A stretch of DNA of 64,000 nucleotides from Cucumis sativus (taxonomy: Eukaryota; Streptophyta; Magnoliopsida; Cucurbitales; Cucurbitaceae). The stretch covers positions 22,385,498 through 22,449,497 of the forward strand of contig NC_026660.2 in the NCBI RefSeq assembly GCF_000004075.3, given 5' to 3'. This document shows positions 1 to 12,439 of this stretch, in pieces (the first letter of the stretch is position 1; each line of letters opens with the position of its first letter). The notes beneath the pieces were generated by a model. The model was not told where the DNA came from and did not search any database. It saw only the letters and a list, made by a program, of their open reading frames with translations. Position numbers and translations under genes: made by a program.

Positions 1-10
1 AAAAAAATGA

Positions 11-130
11 ACCAAAATATAGCAAAATTTCAGACACGTCGTCTATCAATGTTTATATCATTGATAGACTCTTAGAACTAAAAGTTTTCTATATCGAATA
101 AATATTTTCGACAATTTTGTCATTTACAAT
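11..130. repeat. 'tatagcaaa / ctatca..gatag' dispersed repeat, copy 1
   Basis: The sequence reads atatagcaaaattt, then two ctatca/gatagac motifs in opposite orientation, and is followed by AT-rich DNA. The same layout recurs at least ten times in this window. It resembles a short foldback repeat that I associate with cucurbit genomes; this identification is from memory. Confidence 0.5.
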
Positions 131-2599
131 AATTATCCTATTTTAAACACAATGTATCAATAACTCATTCTTTTTCTTTGTAACAAAAAAATTATAGTGG
201 ATAATTGAAGTGAGTTATTATAGTCTTAAGTCATTATTGTTTAGTTATAATAGTTCATGCTCTGACATATATGATTTTAATTTGAGTTATAATAGTATGT
301 ACTCGTAGTGTAGTTTATTTTAGTTCATAAATGAAATAGGAAACACATTGTAGTAAACCCTAAACAAAAAAAAAAAAACTATAAATGTCAAATAGTAAAA
401 ACTATAACAAACTGAAGGTTTTGAAATAGTGTTGAGTAGTTGTTATAATCTTGCATAGCCTTTGCTTCAAACGACCACGTATACAAGACTAAACGTAAGA
501 CAAGAAAGAGCAACAATTTTTTTTTAAAAGAATACCGTATAAAATATATTAATCATAATGTTTGAGTGAAGTGATCTATACATACCTGTAACAGTCGAGC
601 AAATATTTTTTAAAGAAAAACTCATTACGTAACAAGTAATGATTCAACGCTACATAAGGTACGTACAAGTAGTAGAAAAACTTCGAGTGTCACAACATTA
701 CATCGCAGTTCTAAAAATTTATTAGGTAGCAAGCAAAATACGGAGCTAGTAATAGAAAATTTTTAATACTACTTTACAGAAATGGAAACGGTTCGGTTTG
801 GCAACTAAACCAACCCAAACCGAACTATATGGGAATGTCTAGACAAAAATTGATATATATTTTGGAATCCAAACTTTTCATACACACAAATATGAATTGA
901 ATTGCGTGTGGAATTTTGGATGTGGTCGTTTTCCAAAGATTCCCAACATCATCAACCACACTTCTCCTCTAACAAGGTATAAAAAAGGACCTTTGTACAA
1001 ATTTGACATATTTTTGGTGCAATTTGGGGAAGTTGGGTCCAATTTTGGGGGACTTTTGAGAGAATTACAAAAAATGGACCACTATTATTTTTGTTGTATA
1101 AATAATTTGTTTGAAGCAATGGAAGTGCTTATGGGTATTGGTTCTCTATCATTCCAATTTTTGGGTATTCATCCAACCACTAGCCTACTCTTCTCTCATG
1201 GTGTATACTTCAAAATCCTAATGTTCTTCTTCTTTCTATCATTGCATTTCCTCTCAAAGTCAACTTTGCTTTAATAATGCTCCTTCCTCTATTTCTAATT
1301 TCTCTATTTACAACACTTTTTTCTTTTCAAATTAGTTTTTTTTACTAAGTGGGCTAAGCCTTGACAATTATTAAAATTGTGAGAAATAAAATTATAAGTT
1401 TTGAATGGATTGTGCATATATTTATATAGAATTGTTACGGTTGTAGTCGTTATTAAAGTTACCAATGTCTAAATTATAATTTTGTTCAAGTTAAAGAAAG
1501 CTAATCAATATTATTTATCGATTCTTGAGATATATGTAGATTAGGGGAACCATGTCATACCCTATCGCAACTAACCTCTCCATAGAAGAATTAGGAAGGG
1601 GAGGGAATCAAAACAAACCTCCCAACGACCATACCATTTGCATTAGACGAACACCACCTGAAAGTTACTATAGAACTGCAACAAACAAACCCTTAATCTC
1701 AACTAAAAAACTATCTATCTGAGTGAGGTCAAACAACAAAGTCCAAACGTAGTAACTCAACTGGAAAAAAATGAATAACACCATCAAACTAAGACAATTA
1801 GAGACACGTCTCATTCATTAAGAGCAAAAGCTTTCAAAATATGTATAGACGACTTTAACTTCTCAGCTTGCAATTGACAAAGATAGGAGACCTGAGGAGT
1901 CACGAATAACCCAACTAACGATACTCGTCTAACACCGTTAAATCAAGACGTGTCATTATTGAAACTACATTTAAACATTAAAAACACACATAGATATACA
2001 CACATACATACATGCATATACATATAATAATATTAAAGTGAAATAAAAAGGGAAAAAAAAAGACTAGGGGAAAAGTGGTGTTTATGTGTGAGTTCGAGAC
2101 AGTGTGCATTTCCAATGCGTGTCCGTACAAATGAGGGAAAAGTGTCCATTTTTATATTAAAAGAGAAAGGGAACTATAAGAAAAAAAATAAAAGTATATA
2201 ACGATATTATATATATATACACAAAAAAAAATAGAATATAAAACGAGATGATTCTGTTTAATATTTTAAGCAAATCTACTTTTATGATTAATTAACTAAT
2301 TGCAAACAAATTAATTATTACTTTAATAAAATCTTCATCCATTTGCTTTAATTATTATTAATCAAAATAATTCCATCATTATTTTAAAATATAATATTTA
2401 CTTTAATCTTAACTTGTAATTATAGCGCTTCATTTAGAATCCTATATTTTAATGCTTCATCTTTGTATCCATTCTTTATTTGTGTATCACAAGGCTAATT
2501 ATCAAAATATAATCTAAACCCTAATTGTAACCTAAAACAAGTTTTGTTAATAACCTAACGTCAAGATATTTTGGATTGTGTGAGATAAATAGTTTTATT

Positions 2600-2730
2600 T
2601 ACGAAAATTTTCAAAAATATTTACAACATATAACAAATTCTATCACTGATAGTCGCTACAGTGATAGAATCCAAAAATTTGTTATAGCTTGTAAATACTT
2701 TAATTTATTTTGTTATTTATAAAAATGCAT
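2600..2730. repeat. Foldback repeat, 'tatagcaaa' family, copy 2
   Basis: The left part (atttacaacatataacaaat, then tctatcactgatag) is mirrored on the right by tgatagaat, atttgttatagcttgtaaat. The two halves form an imperfect inverted repeat with termini atttacaa / ttgtaaat. A closely similar copy lies at 22850-22985. There is no coding capacity, and the size and symmetry fit a MITE-like element. Confidence 0.6.
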
Positions 2731-2984
2731 CTTTTATTTATTTATTTATTTTAAAAATTCCTCGTAAATGCTAATATTGTTGAAAATATAGTAAAATTTT
2801 GGATTTTATCACTAATAAATATTTGTTTTTATTAATTAAATAAAAGTTCTCGATAGATAACGAACCGTTTAAATGGCTAAAATTAATTAGTGAAGGAAGT
2901 TTGAGGAAATAGATAGCACATTCACTTTAAATATCATAACAGTTGCAAATGTAGCAATTATATTTAGAGTATATATTAACATAA

Positions 2985-3270
2985 GTAGCAATTTTTTCTT
3001 AAAATAATTATAAACATAGCAAAATTCATCAGAGTTTATAAACGATAAAAATCAATCACCGATGAACCACATTGCAAAAACATTAATTTATTGATAGATC
3101 GATTAAAAGTCTACTAGTGATAAATATAGCAAAACCTGTCAAACTCTATAAACTACATTGCAGTAAACATTAGTCTATCACATAGATTGACCATAGGAGT
3201 TTAGCAATGATAGGAGCCTGTGGGTGTAAACTTAAATTTCTATATTTGTATTTTTTTAAAATATTAATAA
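2985..3270. repeat. 'tatagcaaa' family, long or double copy
   Basis: This copy carries two rounds of catagcaaaattcatc / atatagcaaaacctgtc followed by ctatca and gatag motifs, and ends in tatatttgtattttttt. It looks like two units in tandem or one longer member. Confidence 0.45.
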
Positions 3271-4310
3271 TTTTATTGTCCTTAAAATTAATATCCGTTG
3301 TAATTACTCTTTAGTATATTTAAATATTGTCAATAATATAATTTGTTTATAAAAGTCATCCACCTGTAAAAATAGTGAAAAGAAAGAAAAAGTGTAGTTT
3401 TAAAATAGGGTTTAAACTAAACTAAACATAGGAGCTAAATTAGAAACAAATAGGTGTGACAAAATACAATCAAGTGTCATTATCTAATCTATTGAATGGC
3501 CAATTAAACACACTTAAAAGAAGAAAGGCCTAAATGGAAAGCTATTATTAAATCAAATAGTTGTTCAACCCTACCAATTCAATCTTTTGTGATCCCAAAC
3601 TCATAGCTTAAAAGGCCTCTCTTAGCTTAAAGAAAGTGACATTTCTCTCCCTCAAAGATTGCAACAAACAAATGAAAAGTCTTAGAAAATAAATAGATAG
3701 ATAGGTAGGTTGATAGCAACATAGTTAGAAAGCATCCTTTAGAAACCCATAAAACATTACAACAAATTCATCAACAAATCATATATATACCTTTTCATTG
3801 AAAATCATAACTTTAAAAAAAGTTTTTATTTCATGTATTAGTCGAGGTCTACCAATCATAACGTTTAATTCAATTAGAGTCCATTTTCACGAATCTTATA
3901 ACAGTAGGCTCTAAAAAAGTGTGTTAAGAGCGATAATATAATCAGGATTACTAGATATTACTAAGGGTTGAAATGCATATCAAATTACCCGAAAATGAAA
4001 TAAACATTAACTGTAAAAACACCTTTCAATTCTATGTAAATACCTAGATACTCCCTAGACACATATTTTTTTAGTCCTATTATAACATCTGCCATATCTC
4101 AATATATTATTTGTGATAACAACGTGATTATTAGAATCTAAGTAAGATTGAAAATTGATTTTTGAGAAAGTGGTTTTTTAAAATAATATTTTAGTAACAA
4201 TGAATAGAAAATAATGATGTTAATTATTAAGTCATTTAATGGAGTGGAAAAGAAATGAAAAAAATAAGAAAACAAATAAATGATAAGTTTGTGAGTAAAT
4301 TGAGAGATTT

Positions 4311-4400
4311 TTGTCTGACGTCACATCAACGGTCAGATCAAAGAGGTGACAAATACATATCTAATCACCGCCCAACCTAACCTCATCGTTGACTCATCAA
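4311..4400. promoter_or_regulatory. bZIP/WRKY-type motif cluster
   Basis: A perfect palindrome TGACGTCA (4316-4323) is followed within 75 bp by TTGACTCA (4389-4396), which combines a W-box core with a GCN4-like core. These are known plant bZIP and WRKY recognition sequences. No gene is identified close by, so a regulatory role is only inferred. Confidence 0.3.
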
Positions 4401-4669
4401 CAGTCCCCAACTCACATCAAGTTTTTCCTTTCCTTTCTTTTCTAAATAACCTTACAATCAACTACGTCTGTTTAATTATTTGAACGATCACGAATAAATT
4501 AGTAACACAAACAAATCAAAAGAATCTAAATCTTTTAAATTTATTCATAGAGGATTTATTTGAATTGAGAAATTAAAAACTAAGAAAAGTAAAAAGATGT
4601 TTAGATGTATATAATGCATAAATGTTTAAAATAAAAAAGAATTCACGATGGTGTGTATAATTGAATTGT

Positions 4670-5650
4670 TTCACTCGAGCTCCGTGTTGGCTTCTTGTGT
4701 CCTTCACTGCGCATTTCTTGGGATGGCCCCTCCCACCCTTTTCCTCTCTCTCTCTCTCTCGGAAACCTCTCTATAATTCTTTTATTTTTATTATTATTAT
4801 TTGTCAAGTAAATGCATTTGTTTTTCCCTTAATCCAATAATGGTAATTATAAATAAATGGTGAATTTTTTGTTATCGGTTCACTCATTTTTCTTTCTGCT
4901 TTATGAGCTGTACACTTTCATATTACTAAATACATAATATATAATTCTTTAGAAACACACATTAAACTTAAATCAACTACAACAAGTCATAGAATTAATC
5001 TAACTTATTTTCAGTAAAGGGAGATTTTAATCATGGACCTAAATTATTATATAATTAAAAAGTTTGTATTAATTAAATGAATGTAAGTTGATTAAAAAAA
5101 GGAATGGAATTATTATTTTATTCCAAAACAAAAGAAAGAGTCCAATAATTGGTTCACATCTATCACTTATAATAAAAAAACAATGAAAAGAAAAAGAAAA
5201 AGAAAAGGTGAGAAGGAGAAGGAGAAGGAGAAAAAGGAAAGCGGCGGTGTGAGAATCATCAGTGATGGGGGAGCACCCAGGAACTTCTCACTCTATTTCT
5301 ACGGCATGTGAAAAGCAGGCGCTTATCGAAAAGTAAGAACGTGGAGAACACGCGGAAGGGAAGAGGAAGAGGAAGAGGAAGGAAGGAGAGAGTGGTGGGT
5401 GGGGGAGAGTGTAGAATAAGTAAAAGGATGTGGGACACGGAGTCGGCCTCGAGCCCTCCAAACCGACTTTTGCAGTTTTTTGCACCCCTCGCGAGGTGGC
5501 CGAGATCTTCATCTCAATTCCCGTACTTTTTGTTCTTTTATGCTCTCTCTCTCTCTCGCCTTTTCTTTTCTCTTTCTTTTTTTGGGTTCTTACCACGCAA
5601 CACGCTTACGTGGAAGTGTGGGACCCACTTTATTCTTTTTAAAAAAAACT
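4670..5650. promoter_or_regulatory. GC-richer promoter-like island with GA/CT tracts, no gene identified
   Basis: This block is clearly richer in G and C than its surroundings. It carries a (CT)n run near 4740-4762, GGAGAA repeats near 5212-5235, GAGGAA repeats near 5361-5383 and a second (CT)n run near 5541-5560. A perfect 11-bp palindrome GTGGGACCCAC lies near 5619; GTGGGNCC is a TCP-factor type of site. Open frames across it (5288-5596 minus, 5308-5706 plus) are low complexity and read from the purine/pyrimidine tracts, so I do not call them genes. A short non-coding transcription unit or a leader exon is possible. Confidence 0.35.
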
Positions 5651-5659
5651 TAATTTCTA

Positions 5660-8240
5660 CATCAAATTGCAAAACTTCAATCATAGATAATTTGAAATTA
5701 TTTTAGAAGGGAATTGCATCAAAACAAAATGCACGATATATATATATATGGATGAATTATGTTATGTTTTGTAATTTGTTAAAATTAGTTTATAAATGTG
5801 AAAAATAGACTCTCCAACTTATAATACTTGTAACAAAAATAAACTCACAAATATGTAAAAATAAAAATTTCAAAATCAATAAATGATCACAATTTATACC
5901 AGTTTTTTAGGGTTTAATTTTGAAATTGAGAGAAATGTAAAAATTCAGTTTGAAAATTTGAAAATTTAAAGTTATAAGTACAAGTATTGCCTTTATTTTA
6001 ATTATTATTTGATTTTTTGGTTGGGTAAAATAAAACATAAAGTGAAGGGTAGGGTTAGTAGGTAAACTCTATTGCTTGCCATTCCCCTATACCTATCCTC
6101 TTCTTCTCCTACTTTCTTTCTATTCTTCAAATCTATGTTGTGTTTCTATGCTCTCTTTTCCCCCTCTCTCTTTTTAATTTTACATTTAATAATAATTTAA
6201 ATAATTTTCCCTCCTACACTATAAGATTACCAATAAAAAAAGTAAAAAATTAGAGAAAATATTTATGACTTATCGTACAAATTTTAAATTCTATTGATAA
6301 TCACTAATGATATGAGTTTATATTCTTTATAAAATTTAAAATTTTACTATAATTTTTAATATTTTAATCTATCTTGCCATTTATTTATATACAGTTAAAA
6401 ACCACTTTATAATAGTGAAAAATACTTTTGATCTATTAATTTTTGAAGTAGTTTTTAATTAGTTTATGGTTTCCAAAATGTTAGATTATGAATTCGAATT
6501 GGATTTAAATTTTAGGTTGAAAATGTTACAATTTTTGTATTGATGTTTGAATTTTGTTTTTGATTTGGTCAATGTATTCTAATGTTTAGATCTTTTAAAT
6601 TTAATTATTTGACTAAATACTTGTTTTTCATCTTCATTGTTATTATATTAGGTTAGTTAATTTAAGGATAATTAATTAAATTTCACGATTTTTTAACATT
6701 TTTTGAATTAAATTTAAGTTTTACTACATACTTACTTAACATTAATTGATTAATAACCATTAAGTAACATTTTGATATTAGGGCTTAATTGAAACCAAAA
6801 TAAAAACTCCATAATTAAATTATTTTCAAACATAAGAACTATATAGAAACTATAAAATAAAAAATATATAAAAAACTAAGTCACCAAAAAAGTATTTCCT
6901 TTTCATTTTAATTTATCACCTCCATATTTGTAACAATGTCTTCAAACTTTTAGTCCGCTTCTAAACATTGGGTTAAAATTACTCATAGTCTATTCTTTTA
7001 ATATTTTAGTCATTAATGTAATACATTTTTTACGTTTATTTTTTATTTTTGAAAATCAGTCTATAAATTTCATAAATATAAAATATAAAATTTATTATTG
7101 TATTAATCACATCCTACATTATTCGTTCTTTTGATATTTTAGTTATCATATACTACAAGAAAATAGATTAATCTTTCGACATCAAAACCAACCGTGAGAA
7201 GTTCATTTACGCTATAAGCATTTGGCTTTGAGCATTATCTTTTCTAAATGTAAAAATGTTTAATTTACACCAAAAAAACCATTTTGTTATCTTGGTCATG
7301 GCTTTGATCATTATCAATTAATTACTGCATAAGATGGTGACAATTTAGTTATGCATTTTGGGTTTGTTGCAATAATTTAAACCTATAATTGTGCACTGGG
7401 ATTTCATTATAAGATTTATTTGTAATGTTTTTGAGTTTTTTCTTTCTTTCTTATTTATTTGTTTGGTTGAAAATTAAAAACCACGTAATGTACTGCATTC
7501 GATTTTTCTTCTCTTAAATGTAAATATGTTAATAAGAAGAGCATTTCAAAAAATGAAAAATTGCATCAAATGATAAAAACATTTAAAAAAAAACAGTTGT
7601 GACATATTTTTCTACATATGGCAAATATTATAAATAAGTAGTGATATCATCCGGCTATCAGACGTATATAATAAGGTTATTGATTTTTAAATTTGTTATT
7701 TTTGTAATTTAAAAAATTTTGTGATATAAATTCTATTATCATAAATATTTTTGCTATTTTTGCAAGTGCTCGTATATAAAACGTGTTTTTCATGATAACA
7801 CATTCAAGAGCTATTATTATTTTTAGAATAAATTATTATAATTTCATAAATTTGTAGGAGTAATTAAATATTAATTTGAACGGTTAAATTTTTCTCCTCC
7901 TAAACATTATGAATTCCTATGCCATTGTTTTGGTTTCATTTTTATTAAAAAAATAACATATATCATTTTAGTCTTTAAACTTTGGTGTTTATTCAATTTA
8001 GTGCCTTTAATTTCAAATGTTCAACTTTAGTCCTTAAACTTTCAATTAATCTTAAGTTTAGTCCCTAATACTAACTTTTATTGTATACCTTTTCTATTAG
8101 CATTTTTACTCTCAAATTTTAGAAAAATATCAACATATTATATTTACTTAATAAAAATTGTAAAAAATAACAAATATCACAAAATATTTACAACATTTAG
8201 GAAATATATACTTTTATTTAATAAATGGAATGAAGTAATT
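5660..8240. other. AT-rich intergenic stretch
   Basis: No supported gene. It contains one inverted-orientation member of the AAATTGC-ended repeat (7558-7710, listed separately). At 7960-8110 there is a 'tttagtccttaaactt' type low-divergence repeat, which is common in plant intergenic DNA. Confidence 0.6.
7558..7710 (-). mobile_element. MITE-like element with AAATTGC termini, minus-oriented copy
   Basis: It starts AAATTGC followed by atcaaatgataaaa and ends with ttgttatttttgtaattt, a slightly decayed copy of GCAATTT. Read on the minus strand it matches the copy at 21268-21405: gcaaaaataacaaattt at one end and gtcatttgatgcaattt at the other. There is no coding capacity. Target-site duplications were not resolved. 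Confidence 0.5.
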
Positions 8241-8245
8241 TTTTT

Positions 8246-8700
8246 TTAAATAAATGGATACTTGTAATAATCAACGTCTTGAAAATAGTTGAGGGAAAGC
8301 AATATAGCAGAAAGCAAGCTGTCCCCACCGTGAGATAGAAGAAGAACTACAAGAAGTAACTCAACCACAGCAACGATAACACACAAGCAAGAAAGTAAGT
8401 AAGAAGCAGTGTGATTAGACGACATTAGAGACGAGGCATGAGAAATAAGGAAACAGAAGTGGGAGGGAGGAGCCATTGGATGGTGGCGAGTAAGAGACCA
8501 TGGTGGTAGTGTTGGCTTTATGTAGGACATGAGTTCAAGGTTGGTTGGTTGCTTGCTTAATTGAATTAAAAAGGGGGTTGTTGTGTTGTGTTTAGACAAA
8601 ACTGTTGGATTTTGTTTAGAAGAAATGAAAGAAAAGAAAAGAAAAGTTGTGAAGAGAGAGAGGAGAGGAGAGGAGAGGAGAGTAGGGTGGTAGGTTAGGT
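8246..8700 (-). other. Possible short transcription unit, product unrecognised
   Basis: On the minus strand a CT-rich, leader-like stretch (about 8640-8690) precedes an open frame of 117 codons (8599-8246). The frame encodes a Ser/Leu-rich peptide with one hydrophobic segment near its C-terminal half. I recognise no family and see no clear exon downstream. The upstream DNA has telo-box, G-box and site II motifs typical of active plant promoters. Alternatives are a non-coding RNA, a primary microRNA transcript or the remnant of a gene. The coding reading is weak. Confidence 0.25.
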
Positions 8701-8716
8701 TAGGGTAGTAAAAAGG

Positions 8717-9160
8717 AAACCCTAGAGTGCAGAAGGGCAGTAGGGTTTTGGAAGGGAGGGGACACGTGGCGGGATTTGCGTGGTGGTTGAGAATCTAGAA
8801 TGGTCACGGACGGTAGCTCCAGATCTGAGAAATAAAAAAAAGGATTAAATTTTATGTAGAGACGAGGTTCAGTGTTCACGTTCCCCTATATCACTTCAAA
8901 TCACCCCTACATTCTCCTCAAACTCCTCCTCTCTTTTCTATATTCCCTTCTCTTTCTTTCTTTCTTTTTAATTTTTGTGAAACCATCGATTACTACTTCA
9001 TTTCACTTCCAGAAATATTTGATGGCCCCACGCCTGTGAATTCCACTCGTTGTCAAAGCCCACTAATGAGCCCGTTTACTAATGCCATGGACCCAATCTA
9101 CGTATTAAATGGGCCGCGTGTATTCTTGGGCTGTGTCCTCCTCTTACAAAATGGGCCCCT
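8717..9160 (-). promoter_or_regulatory. Promoter-like island: telo-boxes, G-box/ABRE, site II cluster
   Basis: Directly visible motifs are AAACCCTA (8717-8724), its complement TAGGGTTT (about 8741-8748), ACACGTGGC (about 8762-8770, G-box/ABRE core) and four TGGGCC/T elements in either orientation (9057-9062, 9110-9115, 9127-9132, 9152-9157). In plants, telo-box plus site II pairs are known from promoters of growth and translation genes. The CT-rich stretch to the left suggests transcription leftward, but no convincing product follows. Confidence 0.4.
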
Positions 9161-9259
9161 TTTACTGATACAAAATCCCAGTAATACGCTCTCTCAAATT
9201 TTATTTTTGGTGTTTGACATGTACTATTGGTTCATTTCGGTTTTAATTGATTATAGAAT

Positions 9260-12120
9260 TTAATAATAAAAAATCTAAAACCAAACTGATTAGTATTTTA
9301 TTTCCTCTATACACAAATGAACCTATCCAATTTTCCTACTACAAAACTAAATCGAACCTATTAATTTATTTGGAGTTGGTTTAGAGTATTTTAGTTGCAC
9401 TCCTACCTAACATCATAATATCATACACGCCATATAGTTTGTTTCTATCAAATACTAAATGACGATAGATCTCATAATAATTGTAAAAATATGTTGGAGT
9501 GACGAACAATAAATACTATGTTTATTTCTACAACTATTTTAGAAAGTGAATGTATAAAGTTATCTATTTGATATCAGATCTTTTTTCTTTGACTAAATTT
9601 GAAAATCATTCTTCAAATATGTGTTATCAAAATAAAATGGACGATATAATCATAACTCAACTAACATTAAATACGTAATCTTCCACAGAGTGGATAGAAA
9701 GAAGGATGGTCCGTTTTGGACTGTGGCAGATTTTTCAAACTTTTATCGATGGGCTCGCTTCAACTTGTTTACGTCCGAGAAAAGCCATTAGAAAGTCCAA
9801 TGGACAATGATTAGTTGGGCCCGGTTTATAATTACGGGCATTAATGTCTGGCCCAAATTGGAAATTGATAAATCTACGAAAATGGTTCCGTTTATAAACC
9901 TCATATTGTATTTGCACAATAGTTCCTACATTCACGAGAATTACAATTACGTTTTCAAATACCAGAAAGTACGAGGGTATTGGAAAACACTACCGCTAAT
10001 GTGGTAGTTAGTTAAATATATATCTTAACGGGTTAAGTTGTGTTTATACTAGCAGTTAACTTATTTCACTTTTGTTTTAAATGTGTGTATGCATACTTCA
10101 TTAAAGTTTAGTGCAAATATGTTAGGTTGTTGTGTTATAATTGTACGACGCCAACTTTGGTTGTGAGCTAATTAGTAATTAGATACAATTTTCCGATTGA
10201 ATTGACCTTTTGGAAATATAATTTCAATACAAAGGACCAGATGAAGTAGTTGGGACGATTCAATAATATTATTGCTTCAATTCGTAATTTCTAGTTGGAT
10301 AAATCTTAGGGATGAAATAGTAAATTACAATTCATTGGTTGATTGTATCATTAACGGTGAATCCACTGACTTCTACCACTTTTGTTATTGTTGTCGGGTT
10401 AGTCGTCGAACTTGATAAAATATTATTTTAATTTTTATACTTTAGCTTTGGTTATATTTTCGTCCTCGTACGGTTTCAAAACCCTAAAGTTATTTTGTAT
10501 AGTTTATTGTTATGATAAAAGATTATATGTAGTATTTAAAGTATACAAACAAATGTTGTAAAATTGAAAGTATAAGATGTAATCAAACTAAAAATGCAAA
10601 GACTTTAATAATATATTAATCAAGACTATACTATCACAAAATATTAAAGAAATGGACTCCACCACGTTGTTAAACCATAAACCAAACAGTAACATTATTT
10701 TAACTTTTATTATCAATCTCAAAGTTAGAGTTTGATTATTCATCTTTTTTATACTAAAAAATAAACAACATAATACTTATCTTCCATGATACTATCCAAA
10801 GAACATACTAAATGATCTATTAAAACAATCAAATAGCAGACCTACTTTGCTCGTAACACATTCACACGTTATTTTTATAAATAAAATAAATATTGGATAT
10901 TTCATTTCGATTTTTATTACAGGCTTTTAGGGTTAACTCAATGCTACATTTGTCGAAAGCACAATTTGATTGATATAATAACGTATTAACAACTGCGATA
11001 TTTTTAATTTAAACTGTCCTACCACAGTTAAATGAAATAAAGTCGTTGGTCACAATTAAACTGTACAATCGATATTGAAGAGTATATTAAACCCACGTGT
11101 TAAAAAAAAGACATTTAAGTAACAATTTTATATAGAATCTCATTTTTCAAGGCTGACATTAAACCAATAGATTTTCATATATTTTAGCATAATTCAAAAA
11201 TTAACTTATATCCTCCCAATTCAAATGTATCAATTTAAAATTCAAACTAATAATTACTATCTAAATCGTGAAAAATTCATAAGTGGCATAATTTATGATT
11301 CTATTATGGAAAAAATCATATTTGTAATTAATTAAATCTTTCTACTTTTCATAAATAAACCTATTTATAGTCGTATAAAGAAATGCATCAATGTTTTGGA
11401 ATTAAAGTACAAATGATATTTTAAAGATAATTACAATGAATAGTCTAAACTGATTGAATTATAGAAATACAAAAATTTAATGGATTCAAATTATAAATTC
11501 CACTCTAACCAATTGTAGAATGCGATATAAACTTCTATATTTATGAAAGTTTAACATCGAATTGACACAACTGCTAAAACAAAAGGATATACTTCGAAAA
11601 AGGTATAACACCTTTTTTTTTGTAAAAGTTCTACATCTTGACATTGACCATCGAAAATATGGATAAAAGAACGAAACTTTGGATCTACTAAAATTTTGAA
11701 AATATTATGTCATATGTGCACTATTGATTGTACAGTTTGAGAGAGCAGAAAAATGGAAGAAAAAGGGTTAAAGAAAACGAAAAATATGAATCCACAACTG
11801 AAAAGAATGCACTAGAGAAACTAAAATTAAAGGTTTTTGAATTTGAAGATGAGGCACTGTGATGAGAAGAAAAGACGAGGAGACAGCCCAAAGAAAGAGG
11901 AAAATCCAGCCCAAATAGATGAATTTTGGAAGAAACTGGGAATTTGGAATTGGATGTGCTTGAAGAAAAAGGAGGGGGGGTGGGATATATATTATCGTCA
12001 CTATTTTTTTTTTCCTTTAAAAAATTTGCTTTGTTTTGCTGAAGATACTCGTACGAATCACATTGGAGGAAGATATACATGACAAAAGACCCGAAATTGG
12101 ATTTAATTCTAAGCAAAAGA
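9260..12120. other. AT-rich intergenic stretch
   Basis: No supported gene. A small cluster of TGGGCT/TGGGCC/GGCCCA motifs sits at about 9748-9860. The purine-rich segment at 11740-12000 gives only low-complexity frames. It probably lies upstream of the homeobox gene and may hold part of its promoter. Confidence 0.55.
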
Positions 12121-12439
12121 AAAAATTTAGCTGTAAATAGTTATTGCAACAACAAACCCCATACGCAAATTCCAAAGAGAAATTCTTCCTTTTGCCTGTC
12201 TCTTCACCTTCATCCTAAAATTTCCCATTTTTCTATTTGGGTTTTGTTTTAATTATGTGTTAATTAACCAAAAACAGGAAATTTATGCAACCCATCTCAC
12301 ATTGTCTTATGCTTCAATCTTCTTAACAAGATGGGTTTCTCTTTTTGGGTCAATAGATGCCAAAACGTAGCAGTAGGAGGACAGAGTAGAGGAGAGAGAC
12401 AGGGGTGGATGAGATAAGCAATCGAAGAATTTTTTCGCC

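Larger units (their letters stand above)
1..4300. other. AT-rich intergenic stretch without a supported gene
   Basis: No open frame here has recognisable protein content. The longest frame (897-1274, +) is AT-driven and hydrophobic with no motif I know. The stretch holds copies of the 'tatagcaaa' repeat (listed separately). A somewhat GC-richer block at about 1550-1960 has stops in all frames and could be a decayed transposon fragment, but I cannot name it. The rest is simple AT-rich sequence. Confidence 0.6.

Noticed and set aside
897..1274. 125-codon open frame on the plus strand
   Set aside because: AT-rich, hydrophobic, no family motif and no promoter or splice context; it is well within chance for this composition.
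5228..5330. Possible miR162-like or other known microRNA precursor on the minus strand
   Set aside because: tcgataagcgcctgc only partly resembles miR162, and no matching star arm forms a precursor stem.
5288..5706. Overlapping open frames of 102 and 132 codons on both strands
   Set aside because: Both read through GA/CT tracts, giving Arg/Glu/Lys- or Ser/Phe-rich low-complexity products; no conserved residue pattern.
11721..12116. 131-codon minus-strand frame upstream of the homeobox gene
   Set aside because: Its Ser/Phe-rich content follows from a purine-rich plus strand; no recognisable domain.
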